A stretch of 6,517 bases of DNA, from assembly GCA_946404295.1 (NCBI GenBank), contig CAMJDE010000109.1, forward strand, positions 1 to 6,517. The letters are read 5' to 3'. Positions 1 to 6,285 of this stretch are shown here, piece by piece; the first letter of the stretch is position 1; each line of letters opens with the position of its first letter. The notes below the pieces were generated by a model. The model was not told where the DNA came from and made no database searches. It saw only the letters and a program-made list of their open reading frames with translations. The position numbers and the translations under genes were made by a program. Source of the stretch: an uncultured Clostridia bacterium (GTDB lineage Bacteria; Bacillota; Clostridia; Oscillospirales; CAG-272).

Positions 1-100
1 AGTAGAGGGCGGTCACGACGCCGCTCATCTTCGGGATCTGACGGATCATTTCGAGGGTAACGGGGTCCTTTTCCCCGTACCAACGGAAGGTCATTTTCAC
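1..100 (-). CDS. uxuA: Mannonate dehydratase (UxuA), N-terminal fragment
   Basis: Only the first 33 codons lie in the window; the gene continues past the left edge. The translation begins MKMTFRWYGEKDPVTLEMIR and goes on with QIPKMSGVVTALY. This is the hallmark start of UxuA: the FRWYG-x-x-DPV-x-L segment, then IRQIP and GVVTAL. In the family, UxuA is a cytosolic metal-dependent TIM-barrel enzyme that dehydrates D-mannonate to 2-keto-3-deoxy-D-gluconate in glucuronate catabolism. I chose the GTG start at 100 because AAGGA-type Shine-Dalgarno bases lie at a suitable distance upstream, and M-K-M-T-F-R-W matches known UxuA starts. The ATG two codons later (94) is the alternative. It follows the oxidoreductase gene by 20 bp and is the last visible gene of the minus-strand operon. 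The active-site region is outside the window, so function rests on the N-terminus only. Confidence 0.85.
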   Translation of the reverse strand, partial: MKMTFRWYGEKDPVTLEMIRQIPKMSGVVTALY

Positions 101-120
101 TGGTCGTTCTTCCTTTCCGA

Positions 121-1125
121 TTATTTGATCGGGACCGTTGTCCCGGCGTTTGAAGAGCGGTAGGCGGCGAGCAGGACCCGGACAGGGACCGCGGCGGACG
201 AGAGCAGAACGGGGTTCGGGGCTTTGCGCTCGAGCGCCTCGTAGAAACGGCGGATCAGTCGGTAGTGTCCCGTGCCCCAGCACTCTTTTCCGGGGAGTGA
301 GAAACCGTCGGGAACGTCGTAAGGGAAGGGCTTGCCGTCAAGGTAGATCTCCTGCCCGACGAGGGTGATCCGTCTGCCGTCTTTGCAGTAGAGTTCGTCA
401 AAGTTCGGCGCGTCGCAGGAAAAGGCGGTCGTTGCGGTGAAAAAGGCGGTGGCGCCCGAGTCAAACGAGATCAGCAGTTCCGCCGTGTCCTCGACGTCGA
501 TCGACGCCCGGTGGGCGTGGTTCGCCACGGTCGCCGCGACCGAGATCGGTTTTCCGCAGAACCCGATCAGCAGGTCGAGTTCGTGGATCGCCTGATTGAT
601 CAGGACCCCGCCGCCCTCGGTGGCTTTCTTGCCCCGCCAGGCGTCGGCGCGGTAATAGTCGTCGTCGCGGTTCCAGGTCACACTTGCGCGCGCGCATGCG
701 ACGCCGCCGTGTTCCGCAAGGAGTTTTTTTGCGACGACCGTCGCGGGGTTAAAGCGGTTCTGGAAACAGACAGTGAGGGTCGCCGGACTCTTTTCTTCGG
801 CGTCGGTCAGGCGGTCGATCTCCTCCTCCGAGATGCAGATCGGCTTTTCGAGAAAGACGTGGATCCCGCGCGCGAGCGCCTCGCACGCCATCTCGCAATG
901 CAGGTGGTGCGGCGTCGCGATATGGACGGCGTCGGGTCTTTCCTCGTCGAGCATCTTTTTGTAGTCGGTAAAGACCGCCGCCGTCGGCGCGTATTTCAGT
1001 TTCGCGGCTTCGGCGCGTTCGGGGACGATATCGCAGAGCGCGACGATCTCGACGCCGGGAAGTTTCCCGATCGCCGCGAGGTGGTTGCCCGCGACGGCTC
1101 CGCACCCGATCAATGCTGTTTTCAT
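121..1125 (-). CDS. Gfo/Idh/MocA-family NAD(P)-dependent sugar oxidoreductase
   Basis: A complete 334-residue cytosolic oxidoreductase of the usual family length. The N-terminal Rossmann fold shows the dinucleotide loop GCGAVAGNH (residues 7-15), an acidic strand end CD at 31-32, and the family signature EKP at 93-95, whose Lys is the usual catalytic residue. The C-terminal substrate domain shows NRFNP (123-127) and EGGGVLINQAIHELDLL (170-186), whose His181 and Asp184 match the family's G-G-G-x(4)-Q-x(2)-H-x(2)-D active-site motif. Such enzymes oxidise or reduce a ring or chain hydroxyl/keto group of sugars, inositols or 3-keto-glycosides with NAD(P). The start has GGGAG six bases upstream. 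It sits 12 bp after the second TIM-barrel gene and 20 bp before uxuA, so it acts in the same pathway. It could fill the place of fructuronate reductase or act on a modified sugar; the sequence does not decide the substrate. Confidence 0.88.
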   Translation of the reverse strand: MKTALIGCGAVAGNHLAAIGKLPGVEIVALCDIVPERAEAAKLKYAPTAAVFTDYKKMLDEERPDAVHIATPHHLHCEMACEALARGIHVFLEKPICISEEEIDRLTDAEEKSPATLTVCFQNRFNPATVVAKKLLAEHGGVACARASVTWNRDDDYYRADAWRGKKATEGGGVLINQAIHELDLLIGFCGKPISVAATVANHAHRASIDVEDTAELLISFDSGATAFFTATTAFSCDAPNFDELYCKDGRRITLVGQEIYLDGKPFPYDVPDGFSLPGKECWGTGHYRLIRRFYEALERKAPNPVLLSSAAVPVRVLLAAYRSSNAGTTVPIK

Positions 1126-1137
1126 CGGTTTCTCCCG

Positions 1138-2016
1138 TTATTTGCTCCAGAACGGACCGTTCTCGGAGTACCCCTCGGTTTTCAGCAGGTTTTTCAGAGC
1201 GGCGACGGCGAAATCGAACGCCTCGCCCTTGGTCGCGAATTTGTGCCGCCCCTTGAGTTCGTGTTCGTCAATCGACGCGTAGGCGGAGAAGACGTGCAGA
1301 TGCGGCTCAAGAGAGAGGAAAACGGCGTTGTCGGTGTGCCGATCGACCTTTCCGATCGCCTCGGCGATCTTTCCTTCGCCCTCGCCCGCGGGCACGATCG
1401 CCTGCTCTTCAAAGATCGCGTCCTTGATATGCATATATTTCAGAGAGGGAAGCGTCACGTCGATCCCGCGCGCGGCGTCGGCGCCGTTCATACGGTAGTT
1501 CGCCGCGTCGAAAATCCCGCCGAGCTCGGGCAGCGAGGTAAGCAGGTCCTCGACCTCCTCCGGCATCTGTCCGTAGATCTTCGATTCGTTCTCGTGGCAG
1601 AGGGTGATCCCCTCCGCCTTCGCCATATCCAGCATCACCGAAAGACGCTCCATCACCTCGCTCCGGCACTCTTTCAGCCGATCCTGCGGGACGAAGAAAC
1701 TGAACATACGGATCAGGTTGGTGCCGAGGATATGCGCGCAGTTCAGGGCGCGTTTCAGATCCTCGAGATGCGGCGCGAGCGGCTCGTCGATCGAATACTT
1801 CCCGATGGGGGAACCGACCGAGGAGACGCGGATCCCGCCGTCGTCAAACTGACGGCGGATCTCTTTCAGTTCGGCGTCGCTTTTGAAAATGACGCCTTTC
1901 TTCTCAATCGCGCGGGGTTCAATGTACCCGATCCCGTTCCGCTGCAGGGCGGCGATCTGAAGGGCGAGGGTGTCGCCCGCTTCGTCGGCGAAGCCCGACA
2001 GAATAAACTTTGCCAT
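1138..2016 (-). CDS. Xylose-isomerase-like TIM-barrel sugar isomerase/epimerase (second of pair)
   Basis: A 292-residue protein of the AP-endonuclease-2 / xylose-isomerase-like TIM-barrel superfamily. Candidate metal and substrate residues lie at the expected strand ends: LCHENE (139-144, Glu), FDAAN (169-173, Asp), HIKDA (196-200, His and Asp), GEGEG (211-215) and LEPHL (236-240, Glu). This Glu-Asp-His-Glu pattern is how the superfamily binds a divalent metal for isomerisation, epimerisation or dehydration of sugars. No signal peptide or membrane segment is seen, so it is cytosolic. The ATG at 2016 is preceded by GGGAG at good spacing. It lies 15 bp after the first TIM-barrel gene and 12 bp before the oxidoreductase gene. 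The two barrels differ clearly in motif wording (HENE versus YHNHDFEF), so they are not a recent duplication and probably catalyse different steps. The exact reaction is unknown. Confidence 0.82.
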   Translation of the reverse strand: MAKFILSGFADEAGDTLALQIAALQRNGIGYIEPRAIEKKGVIFKSDAELKEIRRQFDDGGIRVSSVGSPIGKYSIDEPLAPHLEDLKRALNCAHILGTNLIRMFSFFVPQDRLKECRSEVMERLSVMLDMAKAEGITLCHENESKIYGQMPEEVEDLLTSLPELGGIFDAANYRMNGADAARGIDVTLPSLKYMHIKDAIFEEQAIVPAGEGEGKIAEAIGKVDRHTDNAVFLSLEPHLHVFSAYASIDEHELKGRHKFATKGEAFDFAVAALKNLLKTEGYSENGPFWSK

Positions 2017-2031
2017 TCTATTTCTCCCGTC

Positions 2032-2781
2032 TTATTTGATCAAGGGGCGAAGGGTCTTGAAACTGATCTTCATCTGCTCGAACGCGTCGGGGAAGTCGGG
2101 GGCGTTGTCCTGTTCGACCTGCACGTATTTCACGCCTGCCTTTTCGGCTGCGGCGATCAGGGGCTTGAAGTCGATCGTCCCGTTTCCGCAGGCGCAGATC
2201 GGGTGCTTTTCCTCGGACGACAGGTCCTTGAAATGGATATTCGTCATCCGTCCCGCGAGCCGCGGGATATAGTCGAGCGGATTCTTGCCGGCGAAAGTCG
2301 ACCAGTAGACGTCGTGAATGAAATCGAACTCGGACTCCTCGATCAGGATTTCGTAAAGGTCGGTCCCGCCGCAGTCGACGAACTCGAAATCGTGGTTGTG
2401 GTAGGTCAGCATCAGACCCGCGTCGTGGATCTTTTTGCACGCCTCGCGGAATTCGGCGATGAAGGCGCGAACGCCTTCGACCGATCCGCGGTATTTGCCC
2501 TCCATCGACCCGATTCCGATGCTACCGCAACCGTAGATCCGATGCTCGGCGATCAGTTTGTCGGTGTCGCGGAGAATACGGTCGGACGGGGAATGGGTGC
2601 AGGTGATCGGAAGCGAGAATTCCTCCGAGATATCGCGGAGCCGCTCGGGTTCGATCGGACCGCAGCCCGAAACCTGGACGACCTCGTACCCGATCTCTTT
2701 CACGCGACGGAAGGTGTCGCGGATCCCGTCGGGGGTTTTACAGAAAGTGCGGAGAGAATAAAGCTGCGCGCCGAGTTTCAT
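2032..2781 (-). CDS. Xylose-isomerase-like TIM-barrel sugar isomerase/epimerase (first gene of operon)
   Basis: A 249-residue cytosolic TIM-barrel protein of the sugar phosphate isomerase/epimerase group. It opens with KLGAQLYSLR (2-11), a very typical start for this group. Motifs in order are QVSGCG (36-41), THSP (62-65), YHNHDFEF (127-134), DVYW (157-160), HFKD (183-186), GNGTIDF (199-205) and VEQD (222-225). The acidic and His residues at these strand ends are the likely metal ligands. Relatives of the YHNH-F-EF / D-x-YW / G-x-G-x-ID type include 3-keto-glycoside-processing and inositol-type enzymes, but also many uncharacterised proteins. The start has AAGAGG eight bases upstream. It is the first gene after the promoter at about 2814-2842. 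The length is at the short end of the family but no motif is missing. Confidence 0.85.
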   Translation of the reverse strand: MKLGAQLYSLRTFCKTPDGIRDTFRRVKEIGYEVVQVSGCGPIEPERLRDISEEFSLPITCTHSPSDRILRDTDKLIAEHRIYGCGSIGIGSMEGKYRGSVEGVRAFIAEFREACKKIHDAGLMLTYHNHDFEFVDCGGTDLYEILIEESEFDFIHDVYWSTFAGKNPLDYIPRLAGRMTNIHFKDLSSEEKHPICACGNGTIDFKPLIAAAEKAGVKYVQVEQDNAPDFPDAFEQMKISFKTLRPLIK

Positions 2782-2813
2782 AGCAAAAACCTCTTCATAT
2801 GAATTTCAACGAT

Positions 2814-2842
2814 ATTATAACATAAGAGAACGGTTTTTTCCA
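2814..2842 (-). promoter_or_regulatory. Sigma-A-type promoter of the minus-strand sugar operon
   Basis: Read on the minus strand, a perfect TATAAT -10 box lies at 2814-2819. A TGGAAA -35 box (4 of 6 to TTGACA) lies at 2837-2842, with a 17-bp spacer. Transcription should start near 2807, giving a leader of about 26 nt with an AAGAGG ribosome binding site at 2790-2795. The weak -35 box suits a promoter that needs an activator, and an inverted repeat lies directly upstream. Confidence 0.75.
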
Positions 2843-2848
2843 TTGTGT

Positions 2849-2881
2849 TTTTTGCATTATTTCAAAAAAGCATTGCAAAAA
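2849..2881. promoter_or_regulatory. Inverted-repeat operator, probable AraC-regulator binding site
   Basis: TTTTTGCA (2849-2856) and TGCAAAAA (2874-2881) form perfect 8-bp arms separated by 17 bp. The GCATT core also recurs in direct orientation at 2854 and 2870. The site begins 7 bp upstream of the sugar operon's -35 box, and its right arm overlaps the -35 box of the AraC-family gene. That position suits activation of the operon and autorepression of the regulator. Binding is inferred, not shown. Confidence 0.55.
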
Positions 2882-2901
2882 TTGCCCTGATGTGCTATGA
2901 T
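2873..2901 (+). promoter_or_regulatory. Promoter of the AraC-family regulator (and probably dxs)
   Basis: The -35 candidate TTGCAA (2873-2878) and -10 candidate TATGAT (2896-2901) are 17 bp apart. TGC directly before the -10 box makes it an extended -10 promoter. The start of transcription should be near 2908, leaving a leader of about 50 nt before the preferred TTG start. Both boxes overlap dyads, which suggests tight repression. Confidence 0.6.
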
Positions 2902-2911
2902 AGTCCTATCA
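2898..2911. promoter_or_regulatory. Perfect 14-bp dyad over the regulator's -10/+1 region
   Basis: TGATAG (2898-2903) and CTATCA (2906-2911) are perfect 6-bp arms around a 2-bp centre. The dyad covers the end of the -10 box and the predicted +1 of the AraC-family gene, a typical repressor position. Its sequence differs from the upstream TTTTTGCA repeat, so a second regulator may be involved. Chance is possible for arms this short. Confidence 0.4.
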
Positions 2912-2943
2912 AAAAAAGAACTGCGTGACGCGTTCCGCGTCGG

Positions 2944-2951
2944 AAAGGAGG
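2944..2951 (+). promoter_or_regulatory. Strong ribosome binding site that decides the TTG start
   Basis: AAAGGAGG matches the 16S rRNA 3' end almost fully. It lies six bases before TTG (2958) but inside the reading frame of the longer GTG-started alternative. It is by far the best Shine-Dalgarno site in the window, so it sets the start of the AraC-family protein. Confidence 0.75.
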
Positions 2952-2957
2952 CGCCTC

Positions 2958-3764
2958 TTGGAAAAAACGATCACGACGATGGGGGCATTTCCGGTCGTGT
3001 ACCGCTATTGCCGCGAACTGTCGCCCACTCCGAGCGCCTTCGCCCGGCACTGTCACGACGGATACGAACTGATCTATATCTCCGAGGGAGACGGCAGGTT
3101 CATCGTCGAGGGATCGGCGTACGAGGTCAGACCCGGCACGATCTTATTCTTCCGTCCCCGCGAGTACCATTACGTCGATATCAGTCCCGGCACGCCCTAC
3201 GAGCGGCAGGTCATTCATTTTTCGCGCGAGAGCGTCGATCCCGGGGTCGGCATCTTTTTCGATCTGCTCGACGCGCCGTCGTTCGGAGAGGGGAACTGTT
3301 ATTCGGAGAGCGACCTTCCGCGTGAGTTCACGGCGCTGCTTCGCGGATTTGACGCCGTTCTGAAACTCGAAGGAGAGAAGAGCGCGGTCTTTTGCCGCAC
3401 GCGGCTCGCGGACCTGATCGTGATGCTTGCGACCTCCGACTCTCGCTCCGGGACGCAGGTTTCGGAAAAACTCGGCGCCCGGGTGGTTCGTTATCTGAAC
3501 GATCACATCGAAACGGGCGAGACGCTTGACGATCTGGCAAAACGGTTTTTGGTCAGCAAGTTTTACCTCTGCCGTTCCTTCAAGGAACACAACGGGATCT
3601 CGATCCACGGTTATCTCACCCGGAAACGGGTTATGATTGCGAAAAGCAGGATCGAGGACGGCGTCCCGGCGGCGGTCGCCGCGCAGCAGGTCGGATTCGG
3701 GGACTATTCGGCGTTCTTCCGCGCCTACCGACGGATCGTCGGCCGCTCCCCCAGAGAAACGTGA
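2958..3764 (+). CDS. AraC-family transcriptional regulator with cupin sensor domain
   Basis: A 268-residue AraC/XylS-type regulator. The N-terminal cupin-like sensor spans about residues 25-90, with RHCHDGYELIYI (30-41) and VRPGTILFFRP (57-67). The C-terminal double helix-turn-helix spans about 172-265: first HTH ETLDDLAKRFLVSKFYLCRS (188-207), second HTH around VAAQQVGFGDYSAFFRAYRR (240-259), ending GRSPRET. I chose the TTG at 2958 because a perfect AAAGGAGG (2944-2951) lies six bases upstream. The in-frame GTG at 2925 would add 11 residues encoded by the ribosome binding site itself and has no good Shine-Dalgarno. It is divergent from the sugar operon, whose inducer it probably senses. In this family the cupin domain binds a sugar ligand and the protein usually binds as a dimer to paired half-sites. 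It ends 16 bp before dxs. Confidence 0.9.
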   Translation: MEKTITTMGAFPVVYRYCRELSPTPSAFARHCHDGYELIYISEGDGRFIVEGSAYEVRPGTILFFRPREYHYVDISPGTPYERQVIHFSRESVDPGVGIFFDLLDAPSFGEGNCYSESDLPREFTALLRGFDAVLKLEGEKSAVFCRTRLADLIVMLATSDSRSGTQVSEKLGARVVRYLNDHIETGETLDDLAKRFLVSKFYLCRSFKEHNGISIHGYLTRKRVMIAKSRIEDGVPAAVAAQQVGFGDYSAFFRAYRRIVGRSPRET

Positions 3765-3780
3765 GAAAGCCGGATTCAAT

Positions 3781-5646
3781 ATGAAAGAAACTCCAATCCT
3801 TGCAAAAATCAATTCTCCCGCCGACCTGCGTCGGATCCCCGAAAAAGAGATCCGGACCCTCGCGGGAGAGATCAGGGAATATCTGATCGACACGGTCACG
3901 AAGACGGGGGGTCACCTCGCCTCCAATCTCGGCGTCGTCGAACTGACCCTCGCCCTGCACCGCGTTTTCGACACGCCGAACGACCGGATCATATTCGACG
4001 TCGGGCATCAGAGTTACGTGCACAAACTGCTGACCGGGCGGCGCGACCGTTTCGACACGCTGCGCACCCCGGGCGGTCTCTCGGGCTTCACCAGACGCGA
4101 GGAGAGCGAATACGATCCTTTCGGCGCGGGGCACAGTTCGACCTCCGTTTCCGCTGCGCTCGGCTTCGCGCGCGCCGACCGTCTGCAGGGGCGCGACAAT
4201 TTCACCGTCGCCGTGATCGGGGACGGCGCCTTTACCGGCGGTATGGTCCACGAGGCGCTGAACAACTGCGGAAAGGACCTGAAACTGGTCATCGTTTTAA
4301 ACGAAAACGAGATGTCGATCTCGCGCAACATCGGCGCATTCGCGCGGCATCTCGCGAAGATCCGCACCTCGAAGCGCTATCGCCGCGCAAAGCGAGACAC
4401 GCAGTCGTTTTTGCGCCACGTCCCCCTGATCGGCAAGGGGATCTATCACGCCGTCAGAGGGATCAAAAAGGGATTCAAAAATCTGCTTTATTCCTCCAAC
4501 TATTTCGAGGAACTCGGGCTTTACTACATCGGTCCCGTCGACGGAAACGATTACGGGACGGTCGAACGGGCGCTGATCGCAGCGAAGGAACAGGGAGAAC
4601 CCGCGATCGTTCACGTCCGCACCGTCAAGGGGAAGGGCTATCCTCCCGCCGAGAACGACCCGCGCTCCTATCACAGCGTTCACCCGGGCGACGCGCCCGA
4701 ACGCACGTTCAGCCGCGCCTTCGGCGAATGGCTGGCAAAAGAAGGGGAGCGGGATCCGAAGATCGTCGCCGTGACCGCGGCGATGGGGGTCTCGACCGGG
4801 CTCGAACCCTTCGCCGAGCGTTTTCCCGAACGCTACACCGACGTCGGGATCGCGGAGGAGCACGCCCTGACCTATTCCGCGGGGCTCGCGGCGGGCGGTC
4901 TTTCCCCCTACGTTACCGTTTACTCCACCTTCCTGCAGCGCGCCTACGATAATTTGCTGCACGACGTCGCGCTCCAGGGGCTTCCGGTGCGGGTCATCAT
5001 CGACCGCGCCGGGCTTGCGAAGTCCGACGGACCGACCCATCACGGGATCTTCGACGTCGCGTTTCTCTCCCATATCCCGGGAATCCGTCTCTTCGCGCCG
5101 ATCACCTTCGGTTCGCTGTTCGCCGTGTTGGAAGCGGTGAAAAACCATCCCGGTCCCGTCGCGGTCCGTTACCCGAACTGCGGGGAGGATCCCGCCGTCG
5201 TTTCCGCCTTCTATCCCGACGGCAATTACGGCGCGCCCTTCGTCCGCTCCGACGGGGAGAGGGATCCCGCCGCCGTGATCGTGACCTACGGCGGGCTCGT
5301 CCGGGAGGCGCTGAAGGCGAAAGAGGCGCTTCGGGCAAAGGGGGTCGCGGTCTCGGTCGTTCTGCTCGAGGAACTGAAACCCTACGACGAAACGGCGCTT
5401 GCGCTCAGTCGCCTGATCCCGCCGGGGGTCCCGATCGTCTTTGCCGAGGAAGGGATTTTCGACGGCGGCGCCTCGATGATCCTCTCCGAACGGCTTTCGG
5501 AGATTCTTTCGCCCGTCCCATCCCAAAAAATCCTCGCGATCCGGGACGAGTTCGCCTCGCCCGACGCCCCCTGCGATCTTCTCGCCCGGCTGGGGCTGGA
5601 CGCCGCCTCGATCTCTTGCGCCGTCCTTTCGCTTTTCGATCATTAA
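3781..5646 (+). CDS. dxs: 1-deoxy-D-xylulose-5-phosphate synthase
   Basis: A full-length 621-residue ThDP enzyme that condenses pyruvate and glyceraldehyde 3-phosphate to DXP, the first step of the MEP isoprenoid pathway and a source for thiamine and pyridoxal. Seen motifs are KTGGHLASNLGVVEL (41-55), DVGHQSYVHK (73-82), DPFGAGHSSTS (112-122), the ThDP/Mg motif GDGAFTGG (147-154) with LNENEMSIS (173-181), catalytic Glu359 in AEEHA, YSTFLQRAYD (381-390), DRAG (408-411), DGPTHHG (416-422) and AVRYP (461-465). All the usual substrate residues are present except the His of GPxDGHD, which is Asn256. The ATG at 3781 matches the family's N-terminus (LxKINSPADL). It has only a weak Shine-Dalgarno and starts 16 bp after the regulator's stop, so translation may be coupled. 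No promoter of its own is visible. Frame and codon use are intact. It may be a second dxs copy. Confidence 0.96.
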   Translation: MKETPILAKINSPADLRRIPEKEIRTLAGEIREYLIDTVTKTGGHLASNLGVVELTLALHRVFDTPNDRIIFDVGHQSYVHKLLTGRRDRFDTLRTPGGLSGFTRREESEYDPFGAGHSSTSVSAALGFARADRLQGRDNFTVAVIGDGAFTGGMVHEALNNCGKDLKLVIVLNENEMSISRNIGAFARHLAKIRTSKRYRRAKRDTQSFLRHVPLIGKGIYHAVRGIKKGFKNLLYSSNYFEELGLYYIGPVDGNDYGTVERALIAAKEQGEPAIVHVRTVKGKGYPPAENDPRSYHSVHPGDAPERTFSRAFGEWLAKEGERDPKIVAVTAAMGVSTGLEPFAERFPERYTDVGIAEEHALTYSAGLAAGGLSPYVTVYSTFLQRAYDNLLHDVALQGLPVRVIIDRAGLAKSDGPTHHGIFDVAFLSHIPGIRLFAPITFGSLFAVLEAVKNHPGPVAVRYPNCGEDPAVVSAFYPDGNYGAPFVRSDGERDPAAVIVTYGGLVREALKAKEALRAKGVAVSVVLLEELKPYDETALALSRLIPPGVPIVFAEEGIFDGGASMILSERLSEILSPVPSQKILAIRDEFASPDAPCDLLARLGLDAASISCAVLSLFDH

Positions 5647-5685
5647 AAAACGCCGCTTGCCCGACGGTCGGGCAAGCGGCGACGT
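5645..5685. terminator. Bidirectional rho-independent terminator
   Basis: A perfect 14-bp GC-rich stem, CGCCGCTTGCCCGA (5651-5664) with TCGGGCAAGCGGCG (5668-5681), around a 3-nt loop. On the minus strand it is followed at once by six T residues, so it is a strong terminator for the YcxB-like gene, whose stop lies 5 bp upstream. On the plus strand it is followed by ACGTTTTA, a weaker tail that still can end the dxs transcript. The minus-strand T tract overlaps the end of the dxs stop codon. Confidence 0.92.
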
Positions 5686-5686
5686 T

Positions 5687-6250
5687 TTACGCGGCTCTGT
5701 TTTTGCGATGCTTGAGCAGGATGCGCAGTCCGGGGTTTTTCCGCCTGAGGAAAAGCAGAAATTCGATCTTTTGCTCGACCGAGAGGGCGGATTTGTCGAT
5801 CGGCACCGAGATCGGCGTAAACGACTTGTCCCCGATCACCAGCGTCAGAAGATTTTCCGACTCGATCAGAGCGGAGATGGAAGAGAAGGAAAGAAAGTGC
5901 GATTCTCCGTCGATGCGGACGTCGAGCGACCCTTCCGAGAAGAGCGTGTTGAATTCGATCACCCCGGAGCCCGACGCGGGACTGCATCCCTCGATCGCCC
6001 GGAGCAGTTTCAGCATCGGGAGCCGATAGGAAAGCAGCGCGTAGGCGACGAAAAAGACCGAGAGCACGTAGGGAACGAAGAAGTACCAGATCCCGCGAAT
6101 CAGGAACCAGGTCCCCCAGATGAGACATAGCGCCGAAAGAATGCAGAAGGGAACGTCGAGGTTCCGACGGCGGAACCGGAGCGCCGCGCGGACGCTCTCA
6201 AGCATAACGGTGCGGTCGGCGTTTACGGTATTGACGAAAACGGGACTCAT
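5687..6250 (-). CDS. YcxB-like two-TM membrane protein
   Basis: A 187-residue protein with a short cytosolic N-terminus rich in Arg (RFRRRN, 25-30). Two closely spaced membrane segments follow, at about 33-51 (VPFCILSALCLIWGTWFLI) and 55-74 (WYFFVPYVLSVFFVAYALLS). A soluble C-terminal domain of about 100 residues then ends in a basic tail. The layout, and the C-terminal run of IDGESHFLSFSSI, then VIGDKSFTPISVP, then QKIEFLLFLRRK, resembles the YcxB-like family of Bacillota. In that family a bleb of beta strands after two TMs ends in a P-K/D-x-A-x-s-x-E-x-x-E-F-x-x-x-L motif. The family's function is not known. The ATG at 6250 is the first in frame; its Shine-Dalgarno is weak (GAAG, AAAAG). 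It is monocistronic: own consensus promoter, own terminator, convergent with dxs. Confidence 0.6.
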   Translation of the reverse strand: MSPVFVNTVNADRTVMLESVRAALRFRRRNLDVPFCILSALCLIWGTWFLIRGIWYFFVPYVLSVFFVAYALLSYRLPMLKLLRAIEGCSPASGSGVIEFNTLFSEGSLDVRIDGESHFLSFSSISALIESENLLTLVIGDKSFTPISVPIDKSALSVEQKIEFLLFLRRKNPGLRILLKHRKNRAA

Positions 6251-6285
6251 ATACTTTTCTTCACTTTCTTCGGTTTTTCCAGAAC

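Noticed and set aside
511..2802. A very long plus-strand open frame (763 codons) opposite the sugar operon
   Set aside because: It runs antisense across three well-supported genes, has no ribosome binding site and reads as Arg/Asp/Val-rich low-order sequence. It is a by-product of GC-rich codon use on the other strand.
2794..2803. Palindrome TTCATATGAA in the operon's short leader
   Set aside because: Ten bases in AT-rich DNA are expected by chance, and it sits between the start of transcription and the ribosome binding site without other support.
3637..3780. 48-codon upstream extension of the dxs frame
   Set aside because: It overlaps the regulator's second HTH, and the Arg/Ser-rich extension is unlike any Dxs N-terminus. 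The ATG at 3781 matches the family start.
4297..5643. Long minus-strand open frame (448 codons) opposite dxs
   Set aside because: It is fully antisense to the certain dxs gene and has no recognisable domain or start signal.
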